From: Methanofollis tationis
Lineage (GTDB): Archaea > Halobacteriota > Methanomicrobia > Methanomicrobiales > Methanofollaceae
DNA: 64,000 nt
Direction of reading: 5' to 3'
NCBI RefSeq assembly: GCF_013377755.1
Contig: NZ_JABXWR010000001.1
Location: 1,747,104 to 1,811,103 of the forward strand
In this document: piece by piece, positions 1-9,283 of the stretch
How positions within the stretch are numbered: position 1 is the stretch's first letter
How the letters are laid out: every line of letters starts with the position of its first letter
Position numbers and translations under genes: made by a program
The notes under the pieces: generated by a model
Told to the model about the DNA's origin: nothing
The model's database searches: none
What the model saw: the letters and a program-made list of their open reading frames with translations, nothing else

Positions 1-37
1 CTCCGCCGGTGCGGAGGATCTCTTCAATCAGTTCCAC
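1..37 (-). CDS. pmbA: PmbA/TldE-like metalloprotease, N-terminal fragment
   Basis: Only the first 12 codons are inside the window. Reading the minus strand from a GTG at 37 gives M-E-L-I-E-E-I-L-R-T-G-G, which resembles the start of PmbA/TldE proteins, the usual partner of TldD. The GTG overlaps the end of tldD by 14 bases, the tight coupling expected for a TldD-PmbA pair acting on peptides as a heterodimer. Assignment depends on this context and the short match; the rest lies beyond the left edge. Confidence 0.55.
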   Translation of the reverse strand, partial: MELIEEILRTGG

Positions 38-1349
38 TGCCACCCACCACCGCATCTTCGAGGAGAATATGGGGCGACCCGTCGCTCACCGGGACGCTCT
101 GTCCGCCTTTGCCGCAATACCCCTGGTGCATCGCCCGGTCGTTGCCGACCAGGGCGATCGCATGGAGCGTGCCCAGGATCTCGCCTGAGAGGGAGACATC
201 CCTGACCATCGCCCCGAGAGCGCCGTCCTCGATGATATACCCATACTCGGCGTTGAACTGGAATACGCCGCGGCCGGGATCGACCTGTCCGCCGCGCGAG
301 CCCTTCAGTAGGATGCCGCTCCGGCACTCGGCGATGATCTCGTCGTAGGCGGCGTCACCCTCCTCGATGAAGGTGTTGCTCATCCGCACGAGAGGCGGGT
401 CGCCGGCACTGGCGCGGGCATGCCCGGCGCGGCCGTTTCCCACCGCCGCCAGCGTCTGGCGCGAGTGCATGTAGGCGTTCACCCGTCCGTTCCTGATCAG
501 TTCGGTCCGGCCGACCGCGACGCCCTCAGCGTCTACCGGTTCGAACCCGAACTCGGGGAGCGTGGGATCGTCGACGATCGTGATGGTCGGGCTGCCGATC
601 AGTTCGCCGGTCCTGCCGGCGAGGACGGAGTTGCCTTCCCTGACGAGGTCGCCCTCGCTCGCATGGCCGATTGCCTCGTGGGCAAAGACCCCCGCGAGTT
701 CGGGATCGAGCACTGCCCGCATCCGTCCCCCTTTCGCCGCCCTCGCATCGAGGAGGGCGACGGCGGTCTCTGCCGCCTTCGTCCCCATCTCTTCGCGGTG
801 GCGGAGGTTAAGGCCGCGGATGGTGTGCAGACTCTCCCGTCCCATCTGCATCTCGCCTTTCCTGGCCGCAACGGCCATCACCGAGAAGCCGCATCTGGGG
901 ATCTCGTAGGAGAACTCTACACCCGACGAGTCGAGGAACCTGACCTCTTCGATCGTCTCGGCATACCTGGCCCGCGTGTTCACGACCCCCGGGATGCGTG
1001 CGGTCCCCTCGATCCCGGCCAGAAGGTGTGTTTTCTCTTCGAGCGAGATATCGCGGGGGTCCTCGCCCACCGCCGGCACCGGCAGGATCTGGCGGGGAGC
1101 GTCGGCGAGGTCCACCGGGTCCTCGGTGATCTGGGCAAGGTCGAGCGCCTCGCGGATCAGCGCCTCAACCGGACCGTCGGGATCAAGGTTTTCGAGGGTG
1201 AGGATCCCCCACCCCTTCTCCCCGAGCACCCTGACGACCGCATGGTCGAAAAAACTGGTGCCTGCCGACTCGACCACACCGTTGTCGATGTCGATATGGG
1301 TCGAGGAGCCGCGGACGTGGCGAATATCATAATAGCGAAGATTATGCAT
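24..1349 (-). CDS. tldD: TldD-family metalloprotease
   Basis: A 441-residue TldD/PmbA (U62 peptidase) family protein. The zinc-binding HExxxH motif is HEAIGH at residues 224-229 followed by SEGD, and the C-terminal region contains the glycine-rich segment with Cys (GYCGKGG) that supplies a further conserved metal ligand in TldD. The family degrades unfolded peptides as a TldD-TldE heterodimer. The gene starts 3 bases after the lonB stop and overlaps the start of a probable pmbA gene, so lonB-tldD-pmbA probably form one proteolysis operon. Length is normal for archaeal TldD. The ATG at 1349 is the only sensible start. Confidence 0.93.
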   Translation of the reverse strand: MHNLRYYDIRHVRGSSTHIDIDNGVVESAGTSFFDHAVVRVLGEKGWGILTLENLDPDGPVEALIREALDLAQITEDPVDLADAPRQILPVPAVGEDPRDISLEEKTHLLAGIEGTARIPGVVNTRARYAETIEEVRFLDSSGVEFSYEIPRCGFSVMAVAARKGEMQMGRESLHTIRGLNLRHREEMGTKAAETAVALLDARAAKGGRMRAVLDPELAGVFAHEAIGHASEGDLVREGNSVLAGRTGELIGSPTITIVDDPTLPEFGFEPVDAEGVAVGRTELIRNGRVNAYMHSRQTLAAVGNGRAGHARASAGDPPLVRMSNTFIEEGDAAYDEIIAECRSGILLKGSRGGQVDPGRGVFQFNAEYGYIIEDGALGAMVRDVSLSGEILGTLHAIALVGNDRAMHQGYCGKGGQSVPVSDGSPHILLEDAVVGGSGTD

Positions 1350-1352
1350 GGT

Positions 1353-3281
1353 TTATGCCGCCGAATGGCTGCCGGCGGCACCGGTGGAGGACTCAAAGAC
1401 CTTCGCCGGTTCCGCGGCAAGTTTTTTCAGTTTGTTCAGGAAGACCTCGCGGTTCTGCGGGACGAGCGCCACTTCGAGCACCTCCTCGATATGCTCCACC
1501 GGGATGATCTCCACCATCGTGCGGTACCGGTCCTCGATCAGCACGTCCCCGAAGTTCGCCTTCGGGATGATCACCGTCTTGATCCCGGCCTTGGCGGCCG
1601 CCTCGATCTTGTAGGTGACGCCGCCGATGGGCAGGACGTCGCCGCGGACCGAGAGGGAGCCGGTCATCGCCACGTCCTGCTTCACCGGGATGCCCTCGAT
1701 CGCCGAGATGACGGCGGTCGCCACCGATATGGATGCCGAGTCACCCTCGACGCCGCTGTAAGTGCCGATGAACTGGACATGGACGTCCATGTTCCTGATG
1801 TCCCGGCCGGTGAACTTCTTCAGGATCGCCGAGACGTTCTGGATCGACTCCTTTGCGATCTCCTTTAACAGCCCGGTGGCGATCACCGTCCCGTTCGCCC
1901 CCTGCGACGGGGTAACCTCGGCGACGATCGGCAGTATCGAGCCCGAGTCGCTGCCCATCACGGCAAGGCCGTTCACCCGCCCGATCTGCGTGCCGGTAAC
2001 GACGGAGAGGTCGTAGTCCCGTATCCGCGTGATGTACTCGTCTGAGATCTGCTGCTCGATCGAGCGGGCCGACTGCTTCGCCTTGAGCACATGCTCGGCA
2101 GTCGTCATGTCGGCGCCTTCCTGGCGGGCAATGTCGCCGGCGACCCGGATCAGCCCGCCCATGTCACGGAGCTTCAGGGTCAGGTGCCCCTTCCGGTTGG
2201 ATCGGCGCTGCCCTTCCCTGATCACCTCTTCGATCGCGCTCCGGTCGAAGTGCGGGATCTTCCCGTCGTTCTTCACCTCCTGAGCGATGAACCTGACGAA
2301 TTTCACGCGGTTCTCAGGGGTGTCGAGCATCGTGTCCTGCATATACACCTCATAGCCGTAGCCCCTGATACGGGAGCGGAGTGCCGGGTGCATCCCCTGA
2401 ACGGCGTCCAGGTTGCCGGCCGCCACCATGATGAAACGGCAGGGAACCGGTTCGGTCCTGACCATCGCCCCGCTCGACCGCTCTGACTGACCGGTGATGG
2501 GAAACTCCCCTTCCTGCAGGGCCGTGAGGAGGTTCTGCTGCGAATGGGGCGTCAGCGTGTTAATCTCGTCGATGAAGAGCACGCCGCCGTTCGAGCGGTG
2601 GATGGCGCCGGCCTCGACGCGGTCATGGGCCGGGGTCTCGAGCCCGCCGGACTGGAAAGGGTCGTGGCGCACGTCGCCCAGGAGGGCGCCGGCATGCGAC
2701 CCGGTGCCGTCGATGAAGGGGGCGACGGCGTTGGGCTCGCTGGATACCAGGAGTTTGGGGATCATCGCCTCTTCACGCGGCCTTGAGTACTGGAGAGCCA
2801 TGAAGATGAAGGCGGCGGCGATGATGCCCATCAGCCACTGGCCCGATATCAGGGCGTAGCCGATGATGCCGAAGATGAGGAGCATTATCAGGGTGTTGCG
2901 CATCTGTTTGCGTTTCCCTGCCTCGGCCTTGTGGGCGGCAACGATCTGCTTGCCCCTCCCCGAAGCAACCGTCCTGATGATCGGGTTGTTCGAGTCATCG
3001 AGGTTCGGATAGACAAGGATGTCCTTGAGTTCCTCTTTGGGGAGGAGTTCGGCCATCGCTTTCGCCAGCATCGACTTGCCTGTACCGGGGTTGCCGATCA
3101 TCATCACATGTCGGCGCTGGGTGGCGGCCTTCTTTATCACCTCCACGGCGTTCTCCTGACCGATCACCTGATCGATCAGCCTGGGGGGCACGGTAATCTC
3201 GGAGGAACTCGAGACATCATAGCCCTGGAGGACGTCTTCCTCGGATTTCATCTCAAGGATTTCAGAAACACTCTCTTCCAT
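1353..3281 (-). CDS. lonB: Archaeal membrane-anchored Lon protease (LonB)
   Basis: ATP-dependent AAA+ serine protease, 642 residues from the chosen ATG. Walker A GNPGTGKS is at 63-70 and Walker B (GGVLFIDEI) at about 233-241; between them lie two membrane helices (about 129-145 and 149-165), the hallmark of archaeal LonB, which faces the cytoplasm from the membrane. The C-terminal protease domain has catalytic Ser515 in EGDSAS and Lys558 in TYK. The frame is open 48 bases further upstream, but that extension crosses a TATA element at 3311-3320, so the ATG at 3281 (GAGGT 10-15 bases upstream) is preferred. tldD follows after 3 bases. Confidence 0.95.
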   Translation of the reverse strand: MEESVSEILEMKSEEDVLQGYDVSSSSEITVPPRLIDQVIGQENAVEVIKKAATQRRHVMMIGNPGTGKSMLAKAMAELLPKEELKDILVYPNLDDSNNPIIRTVASGRGKQIVAAHKAEAGKRKQMRNTLIMLLIFGIIGYALISGQWLMGIIAAAFIFMALQYSRPREEAMIPKLLVSSEPNAVAPFIDGTGSHAGALLGDVRHDPFQSGGLETPAHDRVEAGAIHRSNGGVLFIDEINTLTPHSQQNLLTALQEGEFPITGQSERSSGAMVRTEPVPCRFIMVAAGNLDAVQGMHPALRSRIRGYGYEVYMQDTMLDTPENRVKFVRFIAQEVKNDGKIPHFDRSAIEEVIREGQRRSNRKGHLTLKLRDMGGLIRVAGDIARQEGADMTTAEHVLKAKQSARSIEQQISDEYITRIRDYDLSVVTGTQIGRVNGLAVMGSDSGSILPIVAEVTPSQGANGTVIATGLLKEIAKESIQNVSAILKKFTGRDIRNMDVHVQFIGTYSGVEGDSASISVATAVISAIEGIPVKQDVAMTGSLSVRGDVLPIGGVTYKIEAAAKAGIKTVIIPKANFGDVLIEDRYRTMVEIIPVEHIEEVLEVALVPQNREVFLNKLKKLAAEPAKVFESSTGAAGSHSAA

Positions 3282-3310
3282 TATTGGTGCAACCTCGTTA
3301 AGCAATGATA

Positions 3311-3320
3311 CTTTATATAC
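3311..3320. promoter_or_regulatory. Shared TATA element between lonB and prs
   Basis: The sequence ctttatatac reads as an archaeal TATA box on both strands. On the plus strand a start about 26 bases on (near 3340) precedes the prs ribosome-binding site GGAGG at 3352-3356. On the minus strand the predicted start near 3289 is only about 8 bases from the lonB ATG at 3281. The two ATGs are 86 bases apart and no second TATA box is evident. Confidence 0.5.
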
Positions 3321-3367
3321 TATTTTCATGATAGTTTAAGTAGTTTCAGCTGGAGGAAAGACCAGAA

Positions 3368-4219
3368 ATGAAGGTCGTATGCACAGAAAAATCACAGATT
3401 CTCGCCGTTCGGATCGCCGACCACCTGGGGGTGGAGGCAGTCGAGACCCGCTTCTCTCAGTTTCCTGACGGTGAACTCTACCTGCAGGTGGCCGGTCCGC
3501 TGGATGACGAGACGGTGATCGTCGGGAGCGTCACCGATAATGACGCCTTTATCCAGCTGATGCTCCTTATCGATGCCTGCGAGGCGACGACGAACACCCT
3601 CGTCGTCCCGTACATGGGATATGCACGGCAGGATAAGAAGTTCAGGGACGGAGAACCGGTGAGTGCCCGTGTTGCGGCACGGGCCCTCTCCCGCGGGGTC
3701 AGCGACGTGATCACGGTCAACATCCATGAGAAGGAGATCGCCCGGTACTTCGATGCGGCGGCCCATGATCTCTCGCTTGCCGCCGATGTCGGGGAGTACA
3801 TCAAAGGGCGGGGTTTTGCCGATCCCCTGATCCTCGCCCCGGACAGCGGTGCGGCGGATTTCGCGATGGAGATCGCCTCTGAGGGCGGCTGGCAGGCCGA
3901 TTACCTGAAAAAGACCCGGCTATCCGGAGAAGAGGTGCGGATGGAGCCCAAGACCTTCGACGTGAAGGGGCGAGAGGTCGTCATCGTCGACGACATCATC
4001 TCGACCGGGGGAACGCTCGCCACGGCGACGAAGATGCTCTATGATCAGGGGGCGTATGCCGTCCACGCCGCCTGCGTCCACGGGGTCTTCACCGGCGGGG
4101 CCTATGTCCGCCTGCGGGCTGCCGGGGTGAAGAGCCTGGTCTGCTCGGACACGATCGAGCGGGCGTGCTCGGCGTTCACGGCGGCGCACCGCATCGCCGA
4201 AGCGCTGAAGAAATGTTAG
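3368..4219 (+). CDS. prs: Ribose-phosphate pyrophosphokinase
   Basis: PRPP synthetase, 283 residues, making 5-phosphoribosyl 1-diphosphate from ribose 5-phosphate and ATP for nucleotide, histidine and tryptophan synthesis. The PRPP-binding loop VVIVDDIISTGGTLA spans 204-218; the ATP-binding region carries MGYARQDKKF at 83-92 and the catalytic flexible-loop Lys/Arg follow (KKTRLSG, 181-187). The size fits the compact archaeal (class III) enzyme. GGAGG at 3352-3356 sits 11 bases before the ATG. The last 7 bases overlap rtcA, so prs-rtcA-nob1 look co-transcribed and translationally coupled. Confidence 0.96.
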   Translation: MKVVCTEKSQILAVRIADHLGVEAVETRFSQFPDGELYLQVAGPLDDETVIVGSVTDNDAFIQLMLLIDACEATTNTLVVPYMGYARQDKKFRDGEPVSARVAARALSRGVSDVITVNIHEKEIARYFDAAAHDLSLAADVGEYIKGRGFADPLILAPDSGAADFAMEIASEGGWQADYLKKTRLSGEEVRMEPKTFDVKGREVVIVDDIISTGGTLATATKMLYDQGAYAVHAACVHGVFTGGAYVRLRAAGVKSLVCSDTIERACSAFTAAHRIAEALKKC

Positions 4220-5178
4220 AGATCGACGGGTCGTTCGGAGAAGGGGGCGGGCAGGTGGTGCGGACCGCCGTCGCCCTCTCGGCGCTGACGGGAACACCGG
4301 TGCGGATCAGAAAGATCCGGGCTGGACGCCCGAAACCCGGTCTTGCGGCCCAGCACTGCACGGCGGTGCGGGCGGTCGCCCTCGCCTGCGGTGCGGCGCT
4401 AGAAGGGTGTTCTGCCGGCAGCGGCACCCTTGTGTTCGAGCCCGGGGCGATCGGGCGCACGACGATCGCCCTTGATATCGGCACGGCCGGCAGCATCCCC
4501 CTGGTGCTGCAGGCGTGGCTCCCGGTGGCGCTGGTGCATGGTGGGTCGGTCACGCTCACCGGCGGGACCGAGGTCGAGAAGAGCCCGACGATCGACTATT
4601 TTATGCAGGTGTTTCTCCCCCTGCTCAGGGCCCACGGGGCAGAGGTCAGGGTCGAGGTGCGGGCCCGCGGCTATTATCCGGCCGGCGGTGGCGAGGTACA
4701 TGTGGCGGCCGGGCCATCTGTAATCGCCCCGATCGATCCGGCCCGCTTCCCGAATGAGCAGGGAATCCTCTCCTGCACCCAGAACCTCCCGGACCATGTG
4801 GCGGACCGGCAGGCGGCCGCGGCATCCGCAGTACTCCCGAACTTTCCGGTGACGATCGATCGCCGGACCGGGAAGAGCACGGGAACGTCGGTGACCGCAT
4901 GGGCCGGGGCGAAGGGGGCGTCGGCCCTCGGGCGGCTGGGGCTGCCTGCCGAACGGGTCGGGCGGGCTGCGGCCGAAGGGCTTCTTGCCGCCTGTGCGGC
5001 GCCGGGCGCGGTCGACGAGCACCTTGCCGACCAGCTGCTCGTCTACCTTGCCCTGAGCGGCGGGAGGTACACGGCCCCGACCGCCTCACGCCATGCCCTG
5101 ACCGCCTGCTCCCTGCTCTCAACGTTCGGCTACGATATCGCCGTCTCAGGCACCTCCCCGGCGGTGTTCTCGGCATGA
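4213..5178 (+). CDS. rtcA: RNA 3'-terminal phosphate cyclase
   Basis: RtcA, 321 residues, converts RNA 3'-phosphate ends to 2',3'-cyclic phosphates through a covalent AMP-histidine intermediate. It begins M-L-E-I-D-G-S with the family motif EGGGQ straight after, and His270 in the C-terminal DEHLADQL motif matches the adenylated histidine. The frame stays open upstream, but homologous sequence begins at the ATG at 4213, inside the end of prs (ATGTTAG, 7-base overlap). The gene ends in an ATGA overlap with nob1. Being between prs and the rRNA-processing nuclease nob1 places it in an RNA-processing operon. Confidence 0.94.
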   Translation: MLEIDGSFGEGGGQVVRTAVALSALTGTPVRIRKIRAGRPKPGLAAQHCTAVRAVALACGAALEGCSAGSGTLVFEPGAIGRTTIALDIGTAGSIPLVLQAWLPVALVHGGSVTLTGGTEVEKSPTIDYFMQVFLPLLRAHGAEVRVEVRARGYYPAGGGEVHVAAGPSVIAPIDPARFPNEQGILSCTQNLPDHVADRQAAAASAVLPNFPVTIDRRTGKSTGTSVTAWAGAKGASALGRLGLPAERVGRAAAEGLLAACAAPGAVDEHLADQLLVYLALSGGRYTAPTASRHALTACSLLSTFGYDIAVSGTSPAVFSA

Positions 5179-5630
5179 AGGCGGTGCTGGACGCCACGGC
5201 GTTCTTTGTGGAGCGGCCGGTGGAGGGGGATCTCTTCACGACCCCGGAGGTCGTTGCCGAACTCGTCGATCTCAGGGCGAAGTGCCGGTACGAGGCGCTG
5301 CTCACAACCGGACTCACCGTTTCGGGAGCGTCGGCCGGGGCCCTGGAACGGGCCAGACGTGCGGCGGAGAAGAGCCGCGACATCGGGGTGCTCTCCCCGA
5401 CCGATCTCTCGGTGCTCGCCCTCGCCCTCGATATCGGGGGCGTCATCTACACCGACGATTTCGCCCTTCAGAACGCGGCGATCGTTCTCGGCGTCCCGAC
5501 CGAGCCTCTCCAGCAGCGCCGGGCGGTGCGGGTGCGGTGGAAGTACCGCTGCTCGGGCTGCGGGCGCTACGCGGATCATGAGGGCGAGTGCATGGTCTGC
5601 GGGGCGGCGATCAGGCGGACGCGGCGGTGA
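5175..5630 (+). CDS. nob1: rRNA maturation endonuclease Nob1
   Basis: NOB1 homologue of 151 residues, the PIN-domain endonuclease that cleaves at the 3' end of pre-16S rRNA during small-subunit maturation. The PIN domain (about 1-110) shows the expected acidic residues Asp6, Glu29, Asp77 and Asp94/95 (TDD). A C-terminal zinc ribbon has Cys126-x2-Cys129 and Cys139-x2-Cys142. The start ATG at 5175 overlaps the rtcA stop (ATGA). An in-frame extension upstream lies inside rtcA in another frame and is not used. Confidence 0.94.
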   Translation: MKAVLDATAFFVERPVEGDLFTTPEVVAELVDLRAKCRYEALLTTGLTVSGASAGALERARRAAEKSRDIGVLSPTDLSVLALALDIGGVIYTDDFALQNAAIVLGVPTEPLQQRRAVRVRWKYRCSGCGRYADHEGECMVCGAAIRRTRR

Positions 5631-5680
5631 GATGGGCCCGGGAATCAGGGAACAAGGCGCAATCCGCCTCCCCGCAAACC

Positions 5681-5690
5681 CTTATATATC
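5681..5690 (+). promoter_or_regulatory. TATA box of gfcR
   Basis: The sequence cttatatatc lies 20-29 bases before the ATG at 5710. With a normal TATA-to-start distance of about 25 bases, transcription would begin at or next to the ATG, so the mRNA is probably leaderless; there is no Shine-Dalgarno match in front of the ATG. Confidence 0.6.
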
Positions 5691-5709
5691 TCCCAACAGA
5701 CCACTCTGT

Positions 5710-6330
5710 ATGACTTCCCTCGACGAACTGATCAATAAGGCGCAGATCCTCCTCTCGGACGGCCATAGCCCCGAACAGATCGGTGACGAACTCTCCCTCT
5801 CGATGGAGACGGTGACCTGGCTGTTGACCCAGCAGCGGGGGGAGGAGGCGCCCAAGGATGTGCACATCGACTGGACGGCGACGAGCGCCGACGCCCGGAT
5901 GCTCGACCTGACGACCGAGATGATGATACGCCGCTACGAGATCGCCGTCGAGGAAGGGCAGATCCCCCTCAGATCAGGGGAGGTTGACTTCGATACGGTC
6001 GTCGGCATCTCCCTCTCCGGTGTCCCGGTGGCGACCCTGATCGCCCGGGGGACCGGGACGCGCCTTGCCATCTATCATCCGGCAAAGCACAGTCCGTCCC
6101 AGAAAAAGGTCGGTTCGGTTTCGGGGAGTTTTGCTTCGGTCGCAGGGCGGTCCTGCATCATCGTCGACGACGTGATCACTACCGGCAAGACGCTCCACGA
6201 AGTCGTCGAGTATCTGCGCTCGCACGGGGCGAAACCAGTCGCCATCTGGGTGCTCTTCGACAAGCGTGGGGTAAAAGCGGTCGAGGGTGTCCCGGTCTTC
6301 CCGCTCTATACTGTATCCAGGATCGACTGA
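5710..6330 (+). CDS. gfcR: HTH-PRTase regulator, PyrE-like (GfcR family)
   Basis: A 206-residue protein with an N-terminal helix-turn-helix (about 5-45) and a C-terminal type I phosphoribosyltransferase domain with the PRPP loop [14 protein letters not shown] at 149-162. This is the archaeal orotate-phosphoribosyltransferase-like family; in haloarchaea the member GfcR is a transcription regulator of sugar catabolism. The HTH suggests a DNA-binding regulator sensing PRPP or a nucleotide rather than a pyrimidine enzyme, but which genes it controls here cannot be read from the sequence. The 3' end overlaps the convergent gene at 6306-6971 by 25 bases. Confidence 0.88.
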   Translation: MTSLDELINKAQILLSDGHSPEQIGDELSLSMETVTWLLTQQRGEEAPKDVHIDWTATSADARMLDLTTEMMIRRYEIAVEEGQIPLRSGEVDFDTVVGISLSGVPVATLIARGTGTRLAIYHPAKHSPSQKKVGSVSGSFASVAGRSCIIVDDVITTGKTLHEVVEYLRSHGAKPVAIWVLFDKRGVKAVEGVPVFPLYTVSRID

Positions 6331-6971
6331 TCCGCATCTTTTTTTCGTCCCATCGCCGTCACCACGCCGTGACAGCGGCAGGCTGTCCCGACGATGATCT
6401 GCTCCGCGTGCGCTGCCCGTTCGAGCAGGCCGATCACCTCCGGCCCGGAAAGGGCGCCGATGCCGGGTGCACACTGGACGCTCTCCAGTATTGCCGCTCC
6501 CGGCAGCGCCTCTCTGAGCACCCGGAAGAGTGGAACATCGCGGTGTCTGCCGGTCACCGGGCAGACGGGCGGGGCCGCACAGGAGGGAAGGCACTGCCCG
6601 TCCCGGTTGTATGAGACCACCACGCTCCCCGTGCCCGAGGAGACGATCAGGTCCGGCGGGATACGGGCAAAAAGCGGGGCGATGTCGGTCGCGGCCATGC
6701 CGGTCCCCTCGGCCACCAGCGCCGCGCAGATATGGACCGGGGCGGTGGGAAAAATATGGTCGGGGCCGGAGGAGAGGATGAGAGCGAGGGCCTCAGCGAT
6801 ACCGCCCGCGATCACCTCGACCTCTGCGCCCGCCCCGCCGGTGCCGAAGATCCCTGCTGCCCTGCAGGCCGGGTCGGGATCGACGATCACGCAGCGGTGA
6901 CCAAGTCCCAGCGCATACCGGGCGCACGTGACCCCATAAGCCCCGCCGCCGATGACGAGGGAGTGCGTCAT
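6306..6971 (-). CDS. Conserved hypothetical protein, Rossmann-like N-terminus
   Basis: 221 residues, not assigned to a named family. It starts with a nucleotide-binding-like motif ([15 protein letters not shown]), followed by a strand ending in D-P-D as in NAD(P)-binding folds. The middle holds a cysteine cluster ([19 protein letters not shown]) and there is a further CRC near the C-terminus, so metal or Fe-S binding is possible. It directly follows the pilin-like gene upstream (its ATG overlaps that stop by one base). Function unknown. Confidence 0.75.
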   Translation of the reverse strand: MTHSLVIGGGAYGVTCARYALGLGHRCVIVDPDPACRAAGIFGTGGAGAEVEVIAGGIAEALALILSSGPDHIFPTAPVHICAALVAEGTGMAATDIAPLFARIPPDLIVSSGTGSVVVSYNRDGQCLPSCAAPPVCPVTGRHRDVPLFRVLREALPGAAILESVQCAPGIGALSGPEVIGLLERAAHAEQIIVGTACRCHGVVTAMGRKKDADQSILDTV

Positions 6972-7525
6972 CAGAGCACCGTCACTGGCGTCACCCGCGG
7001 GGGCACCGTTCTCTGTATGCTCTCTTGAAGGCCGACTGGCGGCGTGAGGGCGATGGTGAAGGTCTCCCCCGCTCCCACGGGGTGGGGGAAGAGCACCCTG
7101 ATCACAAATGACTCGCCCGGTTCGAGGAGATTGTCTCCGTCCGCAGTCCGGAAGGGGGGTCGGTTCAGCCGGTCGGCGATCATCCAGTACGGCGGGGCGT
7201 CGCCCTCCGCGCCCTGCGGCAGAACGGTGGCGCCGCTTCTGTCCGAGAACGTCACCGTCGCCCGGTCCATATCCGCGCCGCCCATATTACCGAGGAAAAG
7301 GCGGACCGTGAAGGACGCCGAGTCGAGGGCGCCGGGGTTGGCGGCGGCCTGATACCCGGCCACATCGTCGACCTCGATCAGGCTGCCGGTCTCCCCGAGT
7401 GCCGCATAGACCAGTCCCGAGGGTTTGCCGTCGCCTATCATGTGGCCGGCGACGGCGAAGAGGAGGCCGGCTATGACGATCAGGATGATCCACTCGAGGG
7501 CGGTGAAACCGGCGATACGCCTCAT
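6971..7525 (-). CDS. Archaellin/type IV pilin-like secreted protein
   Basis: 184 residues. The N-terminus MRRIAG-FTALEWIILIVIA is a class III signal peptide: short basic leader, cleavage after Gly6 by a prepilin peptidase, then a long hydrophobic helix of about 20 residues (FTALEWIILIVIAGLLFAVA) that would form the filament core. The exterior domain contains archaellin-like beta-rich segments about a membrane-distal fold (DRATVTFSDRSG, LLEPGESFVIRV). The ATG at 7525 is chosen because the signal peptide starts there; upstream in-frame codons add a non-homologous basic stretch. It is a single gene with no archaellum operon beside it, so a minor pilin or archaellin-like surface protein is more likely than the main filament subunit. 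Confidence 0.78.
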   Translation of the reverse strand: MRRIAGFTALEWIILIVIAGLLFAVAGHMIGDGKPSGLVYAALGETGSLIEVDDVAGYQAAANPGALDSASFTVRLFLGNMGGADMDRATVTFSDRSGATVLPQGAEGDAPPYWMIADRLNRPPFRTADGDNLLEPGESFVIRVLFPHPVGAGETFTIALTPPVGLQESIQRTVPPRVTPVTVL

Positions 7526-7627
7526 CGATCTTCCGTGAGCCGCCGGCGCACAAAGCCCTTCCGAATTGACAGCCAGAACCGCTTGAATCTCCGGGCGGCG
7601 GCGGTGCGCAGGATCGTCACCGAATAG

Positions 7628-7669
7628 CATATATAGAAGTTCAAATCCATATTATTGAGATATCGGAGG
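7628..7669 (+). promoter_or_regulatory. Thermosome promoter and Shine-Dalgarno
   Basis: A TATA box (catatatag, 7628-7636) predicts a start near 7658. The strong ribosome-binding site GGAGG at 7665-7669 sits 8 bases before the thermosome ATG at 7678. The short leader is therefore Shine-Dalgarno led rather than leaderless. Confidence 0.6.
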
Positions 7670-7677
7670 ATTATACC

Positions 7678-9273
7678 ATGCTTGCTGGACAGCCAATCGT
7701 AGTATTAAGAGATAATGTAGAGCGCACCAGGGGCCACGAGGCCCAGCAGTCCAATATTCTTGCGGCAAAAGCAATCGCCTCGGCCGTCAGGACGACCCTC
7801 GGCCCCCGCGGCATGGACAAGATGCTCGTTTCCCCAAGCGGGGATGTCACGATCACCAACGACGGCGCGACGATCCTTCGCGAGCTCTCGGTCCAGCACC
7901 CTGGCGCGAAGATGATGGTCGAGGTCGCCGAGACCCAGGACGACGAGGTCGGCGACGGCACCACCACCGCCTGCATCCTCGGCGGAGCGATGATGGAGCG
8001 GGCCGGCGTGATGCTTGCCAAGGAGATCCACCCGACGGTCATCGCCCACGGCTACCGCATGGGCATGGAGAAGGCCCTTGAGATCCTCAAAGACCTCACC
8101 ATCACCGTCACCCCCGAGGACCGCGAGATCCTCCTCCAGATCGCCTCCACCTCGATGACCGGCAAGTCGATCGAGTCGGTGAAGGAGAAGGTCGCCGGGA
8201 TCATCGTCGATGCGGTGAAGAGCATCGCCGAGGAGAAGGACGGCAAACTCTTCATCGACGAGGACGATGTGATGGTCACCAAGGAGGTCGGCGAGACGAT
8301 GAACGACGCCGAACTCGTGAAGGGCGTTGTCATCAACAAGAAGCGGGTCTCAGACGGCATGCCGCGGAAGGTTGTCGGGGCGAAGGTCGCCCTCCTTGCC
8401 CAGCCTCTGGAGGTCACCAAGACTCAGGTGAAGTCGAAGATCAAGATCTCGGGCTCGGAACAGCTCGCCGCCTTCGGCGAACAGGAGCGCGAGAGCCTGA
8501 AGAAACTCGCGGATGTCATCAGGGACGCCGGCGCCAACGTCTTGTTCTGCCAGAAGGGCATCGCCGACGCCGTCCAGTATTACCTTGCGAAGTACGGCAT
8601 CTTCGCCGTTGAGGACGTCAAGGAGAATGACATGAAGTTCATGGCAAAGGCAGTCGGCGGCGTGATCGTGAACAAGGTCCACGAACTCTCCCCCGAAGTG
8701 CTCGGCACGGCCGGATATGTCGAGCAGGTCGAGGACGCCGAGCTCGTGAAGATTGCCGAGTGCCCGAACCCGAAGGCGGTCACCATCCTGCTGCGCGGCT
8801 CGACCCAGCACCTGATCGACGAGCTGGAGCGCGCCGTCGAGGACGCCCGGCGGGTCGTTCAGGACGCCCTCGAAGACCGGACCTTTGTCGTCGGCGGCGG
8901 CTCGGTCGAGACCGAGATGATGCTTAAGATCCGCGAGTATGCGGCGACCGTCGGCGGCCGGATCCAGATCGCCCTCGAGGCCTTCGCCGATGTCTTCGAG
9001 GAGGTTCCAAAGACCCTTGCAGAGAACTCGGGCTTCGACCCGATCGACAAGGTGGTCGCCCTCAAGCAGGCCCATGCACAGGGCCAGAAGTACGCCGGGC
9101 TCAACGTCTACACCGGCGAGATCATCGACATGAAGGAGGAGCGCGTCTTCGAGCCCGCCCGCGTGAAGAAGCAGGCGATCATGTCGGCCGCCGAGATGGC
9201 GAGCATGCTCATCCGCGTCGACGATATGTTTGTTACGGTCAAGAAGGGTCCGGGTGCAGGCCCGATGGCCTGA
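7678..9273 (+). CDS. thsA: Thermosome subunit (group II chaperonin)
   Basis: 531 residues of the archaeal CCT/thermosome family, an ATP-driven double-ring protein-folding chamber. The sequence carries the chaperonin signatures LGPRGMDKML near residue 40, the ATP-binding ITNDGATI and GDGTTT motifs in the N-terminal equatorial domain, and the conserved GGGSVETE motif near residue 405. The C-terminal tail is very short (GPGAGPMA) and lacks the long GGM repeats found in many thermosomes. It is monocistronic: the next gene is convergent, 10 bases away. Confidence 0.97.
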   Translation: MLAGQPIVVLRDNVERTRGHEAQQSNILAAKAIASAVRTTLGPRGMDKMLVSPSGDVTITNDGATILRELSVQHPGAKMMVEVAETQDDEVGDGTTTACILGGAMMERAGVMLAKEIHPTVIAHGYRMGMEKALEILKDLTITVTPEDREILLQIASTSMTGKSIESVKEKVAGIIVDAVKSIAEEKDGKLFIDEDDVMVTKEVGETMNDAELVKGVVINKKRVSDGMPRKVVGAKVALLAQPLEVTKTQVKSKIKISGSEQLAAFGEQERESLKKLADVIRDAGANVLFCQKGIADAVQYYLAKYGIFAVEDVKENDMKFMAKAVGGVIVNKVHELSPEVLGTAGYVEQVEDAELVKIAECPNPKAVTILLRGSTQHLIDELERAVEDARRVVQDALEDRTFVVGGGSVETEMMLKIREYAATVGGRIQIALEAFADVFEEVPKTLAENSGFDPIDKVVALKQAHAQGQKYAGLNVYTGEIIDMKEERVFEPARVKKQAIMSAAEMASMLIRVDDMFVTVKKGPGAGPMA

Positions 9274-9283
9274 ACGGCCACAT

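Noticed and set aside
420-1868. 482-residue plus-strand reading frame
   Set aside because: It runs antisense to tldD and lonB, both of which have clear catalytic motifs; long antisense frames are expected in GC-rich codons.
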